A DNA stretch of 64,000 nt from Blastobasis lacticolella (GCA_905147135.1 LR990042.1:9353545-9417544), one strand, 5' to 3'; shown: positions 1-11,876, numbered from the stretch's first letter. Notes: generated from the sequence alone by a model not told the origin. Program-made: numbers and translations.

Positions 1-1680
1 TGTGTTTTCGGCCCGATTTCTATTAGATTCCTTTTATTTCGGTTTGAATATGATAAAAATTGTTAACAATACATTTTTTGTAAGATAGGTATTTTAATTA
101 TATATTTATTACTTGATTCATATAATAGCATATCATCTAATTATGTAAAGAACGATATATAGGGTAACGTATTAGATAAAAGGTTTCATCATCGTTGTCA
201 AGAAATTTCGTATTATTACCCTTGTTTCTTGTTTATTAAACAAAAGCTATTAAAAGTTTAATCAAGCTGAAGTATTGAAAGAGGTTTCTTTCGCATTATA
301 CAAGAGAGATTACTTAAAAGTTTTCTGTAAGAGCATTATGCACAAAGTGAATTTCGGGATTCTTTTTAAGTAAGTACTGTCCTACGTAACTTGAACAAAT
401 TCATACATAAAATATTAAAAAAAACCTTACCTACATAATTTAATAAGAACAATAATTGTATTGTAATGTGTTGTTTTATAAAATTTAGTATTGTTAATTT
501 TATCGCAATTATAACATTGTTTGTGATTAATTTGAAACACATAGATGTGATTAATATTAAATACAGATTTATAACATACTTTTCTTTAATTATAACTAAT
601 TATTTACCTAAGTATATACCTATCTATAAAATATCTGAAAATTTTGATTTATAAATCAAAACAAAGTACATTGACACGATTTATTGTAAAATTGAGGATA
701 TCAGCGAAGACCTTCATAACCGCTTGGCATTGTGAAAATAAATTTAAATATATCCCACGATGTCATTGGACTTGGCACAACTGAGCTAATATGATCTTCA
801 TATAAAACACATGTAGGTATGATGCCCGGTGACAAAAACTATAATAGCAGAGATTTCATTGAGACACGTCTTCACCGAGCACTTGTTTCTACTCGGAAAC
901 AGGTATCTTTCAGCTTCGATGACTGCGTAATTTTAAATACTCGGTTGCAAATCCAAGTGTCCCCATTATGAGCTGAATAAAAGTAGAACATTGGCACCCG
1001 CAACGAAAATATTCGAAAACTTTTTTATTTTAGGATCTAATTGTATAATCATTAGAACGGTCACCTATATTAAAATGGCATCGAGTTATTTATTACACTG
1101 CTGACAATGTAACGTAGCGTCAGCTCTAAAAACAATTACAAAAAAATACATTTTATTTTCCGTTTCTAACACTCGCCGTCCATCTCCGTTAAAATTGTGT
1201 TGTAGGGTACGACACTCAAAAACGGACTTAAAATAGGGTTGACCCTAAAGAATTGTGTAAATGCTCCACGGAAATACCAAGAAAAGTTTTGAAAATAACA
1301 TAAATTGTCTTACCAAATTCAGCTAATAGTGAACGAAGTAAATCTCTACACTAAAAGTTGCACAACAACACAAACACCCACTATATAGTTGAACTAGTAT
1401 TAACAACTCTTCACACTGATAGTTTCGTCTAACACTTGATAAAAGCACACTCTATAAATAATGTTTTATTTTTATTGGTTCATACTAATTTAAATGTCTT
1501 TGGTCACACTTAATTTCGCTAAGAGGGTTTCGGTTAAGAAGGGTAAAAATAAAATGTCCAAAACTATTTGTAAAACCGTGTAAATAGTCTTTACAAATCG
1601 TGTGTAAACTTTTTAAAGGTTGCAAGTAGAAATTTTCAGTCGTTTCTTGTGTATAAATAAGTTTTGGTATGACTTCGGTT
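1..1680. other. AT-rich non-coding stretch
   Basis: No convincing gene, RNA or known repeat seen. The short ORF at 466-654 is low-complexity AT-rich translation. Confidence 0.5.
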
Positions 1681-1819
1681 TGGGATGCATGTTGGGGGTG
1701 AAACGGAAGTTCAGTTGGTTTTAGTGGTGGCGGGGGTGTGGGGTTTGGTGTGCATGGTGTTCATTTTTGGCGGATGGGTTCGTAGGGTTGGCGGTGACGG
1801 TCGGTTTGTTGAGAAGTTG

Positions 1820-1945
1820 TTTGTCGTTTGGTCGATCGTAGTCCATGAGTGCGCGGCGACGGCGCGGGCGGCGAGCGCGCTGGTCGGAGTGAGACTGCCG
1901 CTCGCGGCTCGCGGCACGCCGTGCACCCCACACATATGCACACGT
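1820..1945 (-). promoter_or_regulatory. CpG island, possible leftward promoter
   Basis: Dense in CG dinucleotides and GCGCG runs, in otherwise AT-rich sequence. On the minus strand it is followed by an ACAAACAACTTCTCAACAAA-type run that resembles an insect 5' UTR, so a gene leaving the window to the left is possible. No coding sequence was recognised. Confidence 0.3.
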
Positions 1946-2059
1946 TTGCATGCAAACCATGCAGCACCGAAAGGTCACAGTTTTTCGTCCTATAATCGCC
2001 GTCACACTCATTAACCCATTTCTGTCACAGGATCGATAGTAATTGCCGAGCAATTATAG

Positions 2060-3300
2060 CCTCAGGTGTTCAAGTATTGATACTTGAGCGACGCTTCGCC
2101 CACTAATGACCGGTAATTGTGCCTTTATTGACCACATAACTCATCCTTCGTCAAAATATGAGGGAAAGACTGATAATACATAAACCGGAAACGGTAAGTG
2201 CTTACTATCGGGCTTGGCATACACTCTAGTGGATAAAGGAATATCGCATTGTATTTAATAGTTTGTATAGTGCATTCTTGATGGATCTCCATTGTATAAA
2301 GTTAGCATTAAAACACATTTTTTTACACAAGTTCCACTATATAAAATGAACTTAATATATTGCGACCTGTTACGAATAAATCATCATTAGGCAGGTTATA
2401 AGATAATCTAGTATAAAAAAGGGTTTTACTTCTATCATACGAATATGGCATCCACATTACATGACCATGACTGAACAAAACATCTTCAAATAAAGAGACA
2501 TAAGACTACTTTGCTTATACTGCCATTCGAAATATAAGTGAAATAAATGTATTAATAGAAACATGTACCGGCAAAAATATGTACCTTTTACCAAATACGC
2601 CGTTTTCTAAGATAATAAGTAGTGTTGCAGGCAGCTCTATGTTTAGTAGGTAGTCAGTTAGAAACAAGCCATTTTTCATAGCGGCCAGTGCGTGCAGCAC
2701 TCCCTTGGGGCACATACCAAGAACTACCTAGCGAGGGTTAAACAGAAAATTTTCAAGGACTTCTCGAGTTGTGTCCCAGAATTCCATGTTCTATTTTCAG
2801 TTGAAAATTGCTCCCTCTGTACTCACTCAGGTATAACTACTTATGTAATAATATAATTATTAATTAGCGGAAGTAATTAATAATTATTACACTAGATACA
2901 AGTTATCAATGATTAAAAAAATATTAGCGGTAGCGTGAAAATAAATGTCATATAATTTTTTTTTATTATGCGGATTCCGAACACGACTGAAAAGGTAAGG
3001 TTATTTTGTTGTTTTTATTAAAAACAGTGATATACTTTATATATTATATTTTATAGGCGACTAAACATGTGTATTAGCTTGGAAAAAATGAAAATGAAAA
3101 TTTTCGAAAAAACTTGGATACCGGATTTTTTTTATCCTCCGCGAAACGTCAGTTGATGACGTTCCTCGGAAAAAGAATTCACACGAGATTATGCAAGAAC
3201 TTGTCCCAAGATTAAGTATATTATCCCGAGACGAGAAATGGCTTTAAAAACTAAATAGCGATTATAATTCGGTGCAAAGAAGTAAGTTTCTTTTCATATT
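2060..3300. other. Non-coding stretch
   Basis: No supported feature; ORFs are short and have no recognisable motif. Confidence 0.5.
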
Positions 3301-3314
3301 TATTTTATGATTCA

Positions 3315-3670
3315 CTGTGGGCCTTATTGGAAAACACACTGTCACCCAAAAGGCGATAGAAAGGGCTATACTTGGAGTGTCATTGCGCGATCGAATCAGG
3401 AATAAGAAGATCCGCAAGCGAACTATTGCGAAAGATTGCCAAGCGGGCAGGGCACATAGCTCGCAGAACAGATGGTCTATAGGGCAGGAAAGTTCTCGAG
3501 TGGCGATCATGTACCAGCAGACGCAGCGTGAGTAGGCCTCCCACTAGGTGTGACGATGATCTGGTAAAGATCACAGGTGTAGCTGAACGCGGAAGACGCA
3601 ATACCCTTTGTGGAGATCTCTGGGGGATGCCTATGCCCAGCAGTGGGCATCTTACGGCTGATATGATGAT
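3315..3670 (+). mobile_element. LINE reverse-transcriptase C-terminal remnant
   Basis: Translates to GLIGKHTVTQKAIERAILGVS and RDRIRNKKIRKRT, a motif block seen at the end of lepidopteran endonuclease/RT LINE proteins, followed by the 3' end with CCCAGCAGTGGGCA and an (ATG)n tail. Frame broken. Related copies: 4830-4930, 17760-18035 and 39610-40030, all inverted. Confidence 0.65.
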
Positions 3671-3889
3671 GATGATTTAATATGTACAAATGAACATGTA
3701 AGTTTAGTTTCGAGACGAGAAGATGGGAGCGCCTCACAGCGCCCCTTCTTCCTCTTCACGGCGCACACTTTGGAAACCCCTGTGCTTAAATTATTTTTTT
3801 TAGCAAATATTTTCAAGCCTCCACCACCACGGGATTTATCATCGGTAAATTTATCTCGTGTGCGTTATTCCGAGAGTCCGTAGCAAAAT

Positions 3890-4025
3890 AACCAACTGCG
3901 CTGTGCGGAGTCCGCGAGCGCACTGAGAAACGTCCCTTCTGCTCCTTGACCCGCGCCCCCACGCTCAGCCCCGAAACGTCACATGACGTCACCCATTCTG
4001 CCACCCTCATACCGCAAGCGATACA
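3890..4025. promoter_or_regulatory. CpG-rich island with CRE
   Basis: GC-rich patch with GTCCGCGAGCGC, CCCGCGCCCCC and a TGACGTCA. Promoter-like composition; no associated gene was found. Confidence 0.3.
3984..3991. promoter_or_regulatory. Consensus CRE (TGACGTCA) in CpG island
   Basis: Palindromic CREB/ATF consensus at the edge of the GC-rich block 3890-4020. Confidence 0.45.
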
Positions 4026-4509
4026 CCAGTTAAGTTGTCGACCGTTATTAGAGACCCATTCAACACTTACGGCACAGTAATGTCTATCTTTTCGGCATTT
4101 CGATACTGTTTAAAAAAATACCGTCGACTGTTGAATAAGGATCCCCAGCCAAAGACCTTGGACAACCTCGGTTCGCCAACAGTATTAGGAGGCATACATA
4201 ACGAGGGCCGAGCTCTTTTAAAACAAAAACAATGTTCTCATTCACAAAAAGTCAACGCCGTTCTTCATTTCCGTTTGTCATAAACACAATTCACAACCGC
4301 GACATAAATTTTTAATAATAAAAGATTTATCATAATTTAGAGGACAATATGAGACGACGAGAATCTTTGAGATTGTACCTAACTTTAACTATCTTCATCG
4401 AGGTATACCTACTGGTGGAACCACAAATATACAGATATCAGCAGTATCCGATAATTTCACAATTATTGCTTAGATTTTCATCTGATTATTAGGTACATGA
4501 GTATGATTT

Positions 4510-4725
4510 TTTCGGAGACATCGAGACTCGTGAGGAGACCTGCACATTCTGCAGGCTACTGAGTGCGTAACCATGATCCAATCTGGTTAAGTTCCTCTGT
4601 CAACGGGTTCGCGGAAGTCTGACGGCTGCCGCTATACTATAACTACTTGATTTACCAAATCTTGGCTCATGGTCAAGGCTCCAAAACACAACCGGGATAT
4701 TAGCGCCAAGATGATCATCATGGTT
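4510..4725 (+). mobile_element. SINE family 1 copy (body)
   Basis: Diverged copy of the repeat whose landmarks are AACATCGTGA, CTGCACATTCAGGC, ATGATCCAATCTGGT, CACTGTAATTACCTGA and ACATTAACGCCAAGATGAT. Confidence 0.7.
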
Positions 4726-4829
4726 CCTTTCTGGGGCCTTGTGGTAAGCAGTTCATTTTAGTCCTCACAAGGACCAGACCTGCAGTTCTTTTATTTCAGA
4801 ATTTTTTTTTTTAAAGTCAGCAATACCGA

Positions 4830-4930
4830 GAACATTAATCAAATCAGCCTGAAGGCGCCCCCTGCTGGGCCTTCGCCAGAGCCCCAAAGGCCGGTTTTGT
4901 GCCTACTGCATCCAGCTACCTGCGAACATG
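4830..4930 (-). mobile_element. LINE C-terminal fragment
   Basis: Short diverged copy of the 3315-3670 LINE end (GGGCCTTCGCCAGAG, CATCCAGCTACCTGCG). Confidence 0.45.
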
Positions 4931-5084
4931 AACATTACAACAAATAAATTAATACAGTAACCACTTTCCATCAGATGGGCTGTCTCCTCATTTGCCACTG
5001 AAAAAGTTATTTACTCTTTACGTTCAGTAAAGTTTTCGTGCAAAAATTCCTTAATATAATGGTAGGGAGTACGCCGCTGTTTTG

Positions 5085-5175
5085 TAACGCGACGCCAAAA
5101 GCCGCGCCGGCGCAGCTGACGCGCCGTGACGTCACGCGCACGCCTGCCGACGCGCAGCTATTCTCGTCGGCTACT
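5085..5175. promoter_or_regulatory. CpG-rich island with CRE
   Basis: Very CpG-dense (GCCGCGCCGGCGCAGC, GACGCGCCG) with a central CRE. Promoter-like; no associated gene was found. Confidence 0.3.
5127..5134. promoter_or_regulatory. Consensus CRE (TGACGTCA) in CpG island
   Basis: Sits in the middle of the CpG-rich block 5090-5170, reading CGTGACGTCACGCG. Confidence 0.45.
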
Positions 5176-5539
5176 TCCGACACTTATCCGAAAAACAGGC
5201 GACGCAACAACCGAAATACTGGTAATTAGAGCCAAACGGTTAAGTAATAGTTTTATTTTGGTGCCGGATAACGTAAGTTTTCATCATAACTATCACCAGC
5301 CTCAACAACTCATTTGTCAATTAAAATGTCCTTCCTTATGAACTTTCACATTTATAAATTTATAAGAAGATAAGATAAATTGTATCGGGAATCTCTGTGT
5401 CGATGAGCAGCGTACGAATTGTCGACGAGCCGATACTAACAAGCAAGTTAGAACCACTGGCTGACCGAAGGGATTTTTAGCTCCCTTTGTGTGTCCTACC
5501 GTCTGTACCATTGAAAATATTCTGAGGTACTATTTGATC

Positions 5540-5885
5540 TGGTGACCATAATAGCATACTTCACGCCATCGCACCACCCGTCGCGGGCTCTACTCATCCT
5601 CTCTACTGAAAACGCTCTGTTGGTGTCCACGCGAAGTTTCGAACGAACGTTTCTCGCCTGTACTACTCGGATGTGGAAAGAGCTCCTAGCCACACAGTAT
5701 TTCCTTTGGAATATTACAAGGCATCTCGCAAGAGGTATATTAGAGGTATTTTTGGAGATGGGCGAGGCATTGAAGGCGCTCCTGGTGTTAGTGCTGATGT
5801 TCATGTGCGGCGGCCGTGACCCCTTTTCGTCAGATGCCCTGCTTGTTTGTTTGTCTAACAGCATAAAATGTTTTTTTCTTTGATA
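5540..5885 (+). mobile_element. LINE ORF2 C-terminus plus 3' tail
   Basis: Reads SRALLILSTENALLVSTRSF then TRMWKELLA, a CR1/Jockey-type RT C-terminal end, continuing into the tail landmark GTGCTGATGTTCATGTG and GCCCTGCTTGTTTG. The same tail recurs at 8765, 10245, 37200 and 51685. Confidence 0.6.
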
Positions 5886-6164
5886 AGGGCGTGATTGCAA
5901 ACGCACGACGTTTATTTTCAATGTAAAACTACGTGACGTCCTGAAAATCTTCATGTAACGTAAGTGCAGAAAAGTGCAGAAAAGCAGCTGTGTTACTAGC
6001 GTATAACCGATTTCGTCACCAAAACTTTAAGGTGTGTAAAAAATCACAAACAACAGGTGACTTAAAGCGACGATGCGACGTGTCGACGGGCCGACCGACT
6101 AGAATATGGCGTGGGCGACCACAGTTGGACATTTTGGCTACAGGTTGTATCTATGTAAATAAAA

Positions 6165-6394
6165 TATAATAATAAATAAATATGCTTGGACAATTCCAAA
6201 GTAAGCAAAGCTTGTATTATGGGTGCTAGACAATAGATAAACTACTTATGTACTTTTAAATACATTATTATACATATAACACCCAGACCCATAACAGAAA
6301 TAAAAATGAATTATTTCCATATCTGCTCGGCCGGGTATCGAACCCGGGACCTGAGCGTGGCGGCATGTTAACCACTGAACCACTCTGGCCGTCA
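6165..6394 (-). mobile_element. SINE family 2 copy with tRNA-like head
   Basis: On the minus strand it begins with a tRNA-like head (TGGTTCAGTGGTTAAC, CCCGGGTTCGATACCC) and continues GTTATGGGTCTGGGTGTT and CAAGCTTTGCTTACTTTGG to an A/T tail. Confidence 0.75.
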
Positions 6395-7278
6395 AATGTA
6401 TGTACGCTCGTATATGTGGTCAAAATCTTTGTCATAGGCGCCTCCAGAAATATTGTTGAAACAATAATAGGTAGAGCAGAGCGATGTTCTTCTTTTTGCG
6501 GTCACTTATTGAAGCCTCAACATAAAAAATTAAACAAGGGTGTAGGTAATTGACTTTACACTGAAAGAAAACCCTTCATGTAGGCAAGCTACCGTATGAC
6601 ATAAAAATATGTCCAGCAGTGGACATCTACGAAATACAAATAAATATAAGAAAATCTCCGAACGAGAACCACAGTTGAATTTGTTTAATATTCATACAAA
6701 AAATAAAAACGTTACGATGGTTGAAATGCCAACGACGAAACTGCATTTATAATTTTTGATATATAGCCAGTAAGCAGGTTAGCAGACACATACCTCATTG
6801 CCAAACAAAAAAATAATATAAATAAGAATAAAACAATGTTATACACGTATACTGGCGTGTGTGTGTGCGTGTGTGATTTCCTAACTAAAATAAAGTAAAA
6901 ACCACTTAACAGTAATTGGAGATATCCCAGAATACAATAGCACAAAAATAAATTGCCAGTCTAAACTATTAAGGTAGCTAGAAAACGCCCAACAGATTTT
7001 GCTTTAGGTACACTCAACTAGTACAATATGCAACCAACGCAATTTGGATACCTGAAGGAAAAGTACTCTTGAATGAGAGCGAACTCGTAAACTTCACTGC
7101 TTAATTCATTACTTCCACTTAGTCGGCTACACAATGTACTCGTAGCACTTAAGTTTAAACACCGCGACTTGGCTTTAAGTTGCAGTTTGCAATGTTACCT
7201 ATCGATGTAGATTGTATAAAAAATTTATAAAAAATTGTCTTTATTTTAGTCTTAGATAGAGCTTGATCTCATAAAAGC

Positions 7279-7374
7279 GACCATGGCATTTTTTAATATT
7301 ATGTAAGTATTAAATATTTAACACTCGACCATGTCATTTTTCAATATTATGTAAGTACTAAATATTTAAATCTC
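7279..7374. repeat. Two-unit 48-bp tandem duplication
   Basis: Units at 7279-7326 and 7327-7374, both GACCATG-start with AATATTATGTAAGTA and AATATTTAA, differing at a few positions. Confidence 0.75.
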
Positions 7375-7954
7375 TTCACGTGCGCCCTTGTACAAGTTAT
7401 TATTTGGTAGTCCCTTCTGTACTCACACTCTCTTTTATGGAGTAGGTATGGCTATGTGGCGTGTGGCAATAAATCAAGACTTCTTCTCTCTTCAATGGAT
7501 GAGCAGCTAGTTGCACGTCTTGACTCGTCCATGGTCGGATGCCAAGTGTTCGTTACGACCGCGCGTCGAATATGACGTCTTCACAATATTTCCAGCTATC
7601 CGCAAGATGGCGCTTCGATTGACGTTGCGTTTCTTTGTCAAAATGATGTCTAGACTCATGACCGTCTACGACAAATATTTAAGAAGAATAAATCTCAATA
7701 AATCTAAATGCTCTGGATAACACTGGAAGACTACAAATAAGCTAGGGTAGGCACTACCGATACTCCTCCTTGCCCAAAAGCTTGTTAAAACTAACGAAAA
7801 ATAACTATAAATATTAATCGGTATAATAACCGGACATAGCTCTGTTGATAAACATCTTTTTACCATGTGTCTCACCGACAGCCCTCTGTAGACAGCTGGA
7901 GAAGTGGAGACAGCTGCTCATATCCTGATAACCTGCAACGGAGTACCATCAAAC

Positions 7955-8012
7955 AGGCTTAAGCATCTCGAACACAACCGGGACATTAAAGCTAAGATGA
8001 CCACCACAAGAT
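7955..8012 (+). mobile_element. SINE family 1 3' fragment
   Basis: Contains CACAACCGGGACATTAA and GCTAAGATGA, the 3' end of SINE family 1. LINE-like sequence (GAGACAGCTGCTCATATCCTG) lies just upstream. Confidence 0.5.
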
Positions 8013-8764
8013 GTTTTCCTATAGTTCTATCAAACAGATTCACGTTGAATTGATAGCCACTTATGTTCCACGATCGTTTTTCACTCTCGTAGCGGTAGCA
8101 TAAATCTGTAAACCAATGAAGTCGGGATGAAAAGAAGAAATAAACTGCCCAAGGGTTACTGCCTCGACTCTCTGAGAGTGGTTGTTACGTCTGAAGTAGT
8201 AAATGTAAAAGTTAATTCTTATGCCACGTTTTTTATGCAGCCCGTAGATGCCGTTTTATGAGGAATACTTTATGGTGATCCCTCGGTTTGAGTATTCATC
8301 TCTGTTAATCGAAAAATGAAATACTGGTTTGGTTTTATACGTTAATTAATTAATTAAAAATCTCAAAAAGATGTGGTATTAGTATTTAGTAAAAATCTTT
8401 GATCTGGAGGTAGATACATAAACGAGTATTACATATTATCTTCTTACTTTCGCGTTTATGATTGAAAGTATCATATTGATGATGTATTGTATGAATTACA
8501 GACCAATAACGTTGAGCGATATGTCATTGGAAAGGATTTTTCATTTTGTACCACTTGTACTACGGCGATAGCTATCGAATCGCTCTGAACCAAAGTTATG
8601 GTCAACTAAAATAAACGTCTTTCTGTACTGGTAAATTCGGCCTTTATGACCGATAATGTTGAACGATAATATTATCATTCTAAAGGATTTTTAATTTTAT
8701 AAAACTTTTACTATGGCTACAACTCTTGAATCGTTGTGAAAAAAAACTTATGGCCAATTAAAAT

Positions 8765-8945
8765 GATACAGTGTTTCCTTTGGACTATGACATGGGATCG
8801 TTCAAGAGGTATATTAGAGGTCTCTTTAGAGGCGGGCAACGCATTGGTGACTCCCCTGGTGTTGCTGATGTCCATAGGCGGCGGTCAACACTTTCCATCA
8901 GGTGGCCCGCTTGCCTGTTTGTCTGCTGTGTAACATAAAAAAAAA
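8765..8945 (+). mobile_element. LINE 3' tail copy
   Basis: TTCAAGAGGTATATTAGAGG, then GGTGTTGCTGATGTCCATAG, CATCAGGTGGCCCGCTTGCC and an A-run. Confidence 0.65.
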
Positions 8946-9029
8946 TGAAACTTCATTTGATCGGCTCTGATGTCAAGTGCCATACCTTTTTAGCGTGGCC
9001 ACAGGGGCTGCCTTGGCCTGGGAGTTATC

Positions 9030-9112
9030 GTGGATAAGATCACGAGGCACGGCTGCGCTGGGTTGGTCACGTATTGCATAAGCCCCAGGTATACGTGGGA
9101 AATATATGCTTA
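9030..9112 (+). mobile_element. RTE-like LINE C-terminal fragment
   Basis: GATAAGATCACGAGGCACGG, GGTTGGTCACGTATTGC and CAGGTATACGTGGGA parallel the C-terminal end of the RTE remnant at 15.7 kb. Confidence 0.5.
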
Positions 9113-9174
9113 AACCTGCCTGTACCAGGAAATACAGTCAGTTGAAGTTTTTTTAATTGACCATAACTTTTTTC

Positions 9175-9252
9175 AGAATCAGAATCAGAATCAGAATCAG
9201 AATCAGAATCAGAATCAGAATCAGAATCAGAATCAGAATCAGAATCAGAATC
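9175..9252 (+). repeat. Hexanucleotide microsatellite (AGAATC)13
   Basis: Thirteen perfect units. It reads as a Ser-Asp run on the minus strand only by chance of the repeat. It is followed by TCATTTATT, a common LINE-end context. Confidence 0.95.
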
Positions 9253-9346
9253 ATTTATTTGCTGTAAATGTGGTAGGTACATTAACAATGTAGGTTTAAG
9301 ACTAGGTTGCGCTATTTGTGAGCCTCTTCAGCGCGTTTGTGGGGGG

Positions 9347-9600
9347 ATGGTAAATGACAGTGATGTCCATGGTCTTGGCTGTTTCAGGGTGGCAGGTCGT
9401 ATTTCTAGACATCATGCGTTGAACGACATAATAAGGCGCGCATTGGTATCCGCAAACGTCCCTTGTATTTTGGAACCGCCGGGTTTCTGCAAAACAAATG
9501 GGAGGCGTCCTGATGGACTAACATTGATCCCCTGGAAACAAGGCCAGTGTTTGTTGTGGAACGCCACGTGTTTCTGTACTTATGCGGCAAGTCATCGGCG
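9347..9600 (+). mobile_element. LINE-encoded C-terminal domain remnant
   Basis: Open frame with AGRISRHHALNDIIRRALV, RRPDGLTLIPWKQGQCLLW and CTYAASH, a conserved block of metazoan non-LTR retrotransposon proteins. Flanking frame is lost. Confidence 0.6.
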
Positions 9601-9700
9601 TACCTGTTTGTTCTGGTGGCAGTGGAAACGGCGGGTGCGTGGAGTTTGGAGGCTGTTGTTGTTTTTTAGCGAAGTGGGTCGTCATCTGCGAGAAAATGGA

Positions 9701-9789
9701 ATTGCCAAAGAAATCGGCTGCACGAAGTAGGACCCCGAACATGGACCCAGTTCTGGGTCCTACTGCGTGCAGCCGATTTCTTTGGCAAT
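9701..9789. repeat. Strong hairpin, 35-bp arms with one mismatch
   Basis: Arms 9701-9735 and 9755-9789, loop 19 nt. The loop region itself contains GACCCAGTTCTGGGTC, allowing an alternative inner stem. Confidence 0.9.
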
Positions 9790-10154
9790 ACAACGCGGCA
9801 ATGCAGCTTCAATAATGGGCACTTTTAAGCGTGGCACTACTTGGGGAGGACTATTCGAATAGTTTTCAACTTTATTTGACGATGTCTTATCATAGCACAT
9901 TATAATTTTATTGTTGGTTTCTTTTTCCTCCATTTCTTTGACGTTCATTAATTACCTTCATTTTGGACGATAATTGATTGTGAATTAATTAATGTTGACA
10001 GTTGTATTTGTGACATTATTTTAAGGTGACATATATTTAAATTGCTCAATGATAGATTCGAGAGATGTCACTGTAGTAAAAGTTGTAGAAAATAAAAATC
10101 CTTTCCAATGACATATCGCTCAACGTTATTAGTCATATAGACTGGGGTCCATCA

Positions 10155-10250
10155 TACATTTCTGCCGGTTCTCATTTAGTTCTCATTCTGCCCGGCCTGG
10201 AATCGAACCCAGGACCCGCTGTATTAACCAACTGAGCCATTTAGGTCACT
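10155..10250 (-). mobile_element. SINE family 2 tRNA-like head fragment
   Basis: On the minus strand: TGGCTCAGTTGGTTAATAC and GGGTTCGATTCCAGGCC, resembling tRNA A and B boxes. Confidence 0.55.
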
Positions 10251-10375
10251 GGATCGTTCAAGAAGTATATTAGAAGTGAGCAAAGCATTGGTGGCGCCCC
10301 GTGGTGTAGCTGATGTCCTTGGGCGGCGGTGAGCACATTCCATTAGGTGGGCCACCTGCCTGTTTTCCTACCATA
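10245..10375 (+). mobile_element. LINE 3' tail copy
   Basis: TTCAAGAAGTATATTAGAAG, GTGTAGCTGATGTCCTTGGG and GGTGGGCCACCTGCCTG. Confidence 0.55.
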
Positions 10376-10911
10376 TCTATAACCTACAATATCAGAACAA
10401 GTAAATTCTCAAGTATTTTATCTAAATTAGGTACCTGTCAACTTACCTACCTTTTCTACCTGGTACCTTTTCTTCAATAATATTGAAAAGTACTACTACC
10501 ACTACTTACGACTATTTTTATTCTACTGCAATTGTAACTTAATATTGTAGATAAGTACTTTTAGTATCTGCTCTTATATAGATGTTGGGTAACAAACAAG
10601 CCGGGCCGTTGAAAACATTGCTAACGATGAACGATGCGATAACTCGCTTACGAACGAAAATCTAGAGCGAGAAATCTTTTTTGTATGCTGTGCAGATTTT
10701 CCGACTGAGCAAGGGACTGCAGACGATGATATCTAGCAGACCACACGTGACTCAAATCCTGAGATTTTGTGAATCTGAGTAGATGAATTCACGAACGCAT
10801 ATTTCAAGTCCATGTCATTATAGTATATACTATTTATTCAGAATTAGAATATGCTAATAGGTACTGCTTGGAACGGTTTATGCGTCGTAATATAGCATAT
10901 TACTCGTATAC

Positions 10912-11876
10912 CAGGGATGGCCAAGAGGTCCGCGAAGGCGATTTAGATAGCAAGAGTTACTTAAAATAAATAGAAAATAATTAAAAAATCACATTATAAC
11001 AAAGTAGGACAGGACAAGGTTACAAACTCCTTTCCTACTTCACCCGGTCTTGGGTTGGGCATTTTCGCGACGTAAGCCGTTAGTTGTGATCGGTCTCGAC
11101 GCTGTCAATCCATCGCATCTTGAGCCTCCCGAGAGCCCGTGGGGCGATTTTCCTGATACCGGCAGTTTAAGATACCTATTTCTCACCTATCTCCGGGGCA
11201 TACGAATTTAACAAAACACCAATTTAGACACCAAAACTTACTAGTCTACTCCCGGTCTACTTAAATATTACCCAATAATATAACTAAATTTTTTTATTAA
11301 ATTACTACATAAAAATAGATTTTTTTTAATAATAATTTATATATACAAAAATTTATATGTAAAATAAATATATAATACATTTTTTAAACAGTTATATGTA
11401 AAACTGATTCGCATAGCACAGGGTATCTTAGTTTGGGAAACAGGGTCTCCATGTTAAGCCAAATACAACCAGTATTATATAAAGCTCAGTAATGTAAGTA
11501 GATCATAACATGTATATTATCTATAATTGTCTTTTTCTACATAATTATTTGTAATTGGTTGTGCCCTGAGAGGCAAAGCAATAAAGATTATTTATACGCA
11601 ACAGTGCCCAAACAAGCGCAGACGAGCGTCGTCAATCTTATCCGCCCTTATAGATACCTACTAACAAACGAATCACAAAAATTATGCATAATAAAACAGC
11701 AGTGCCTATTGTGTCATGTGTTACAGTAACATAACGTAATGTTTTATATTGTTTACAGTAAACTGTTAAATAAATATATAATATAAATGTATGTATCTCT
11801 TGTATACTGCAGTCGACCGCAAGAAATATTTTTGACTATTAGTAGATAGCACAGGTCAAAAGTTTGGCCATCCCTG
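10912..11876. mobile_element. hAT-type DNA transposon, non-autonomous (965 bp)
   Basis: Ends CAGGGATGGCCAA and its inverted copy TTGGCCATCCCTG. Flanked by imperfect 8-bp duplications, TCGTATAC (10904-10911) and CCATATAC (11877-11884), 6 of 8 matching, as expected for an old hAT. No transposase. An RTE LINE fragment (11028-11200) lies inside it. Confidence 0.75.
11028..11200 (-). mobile_element. RTE-like LINE C-terminal fragment
   Basis: CACCCGGTCTTGG, CGACGTAAGCCGTTAG and GTCAATCCATCGCATCTTGA match the 15.7-kb element's 3' coding end. Confidence 0.6.

Larger units (their letters stand above)
8503..10139. repeat. Inverted-repeat-flanked block (about 85-bp arms)
   Basis: Left arm 8503-8590 and right arm 10055-10139 are inverted copies sharing AACGTTGAGCGATATGTCAT and TGGAAAGGATTTTT. 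A third, diverged direct copy lies at 8649-8760. The interior holds LINE fragments, the hexamer array and a hairpin. Probably a palindromic DNA element broken by later insertions. Confidence 0.55.

Noticed and set aside
1685..2053. Overlapping ORFs in both strands of the 1.8-kb CpG island
   Set aside because: Long frames are expected in GC-rich DNA; none has recognisable motifs or splice context.
5496..5954. 152-codon minus-strand ORF
   Set aside because: It is the antisense of the LINE C-terminal frame at 5540-5885.
9067..9288. Minus-strand ORF encoding a long Ser-Asp repeat
   Set aside because: It is simply the translation of the (AGAATC)13 microsatellite; no flanking coding signal.
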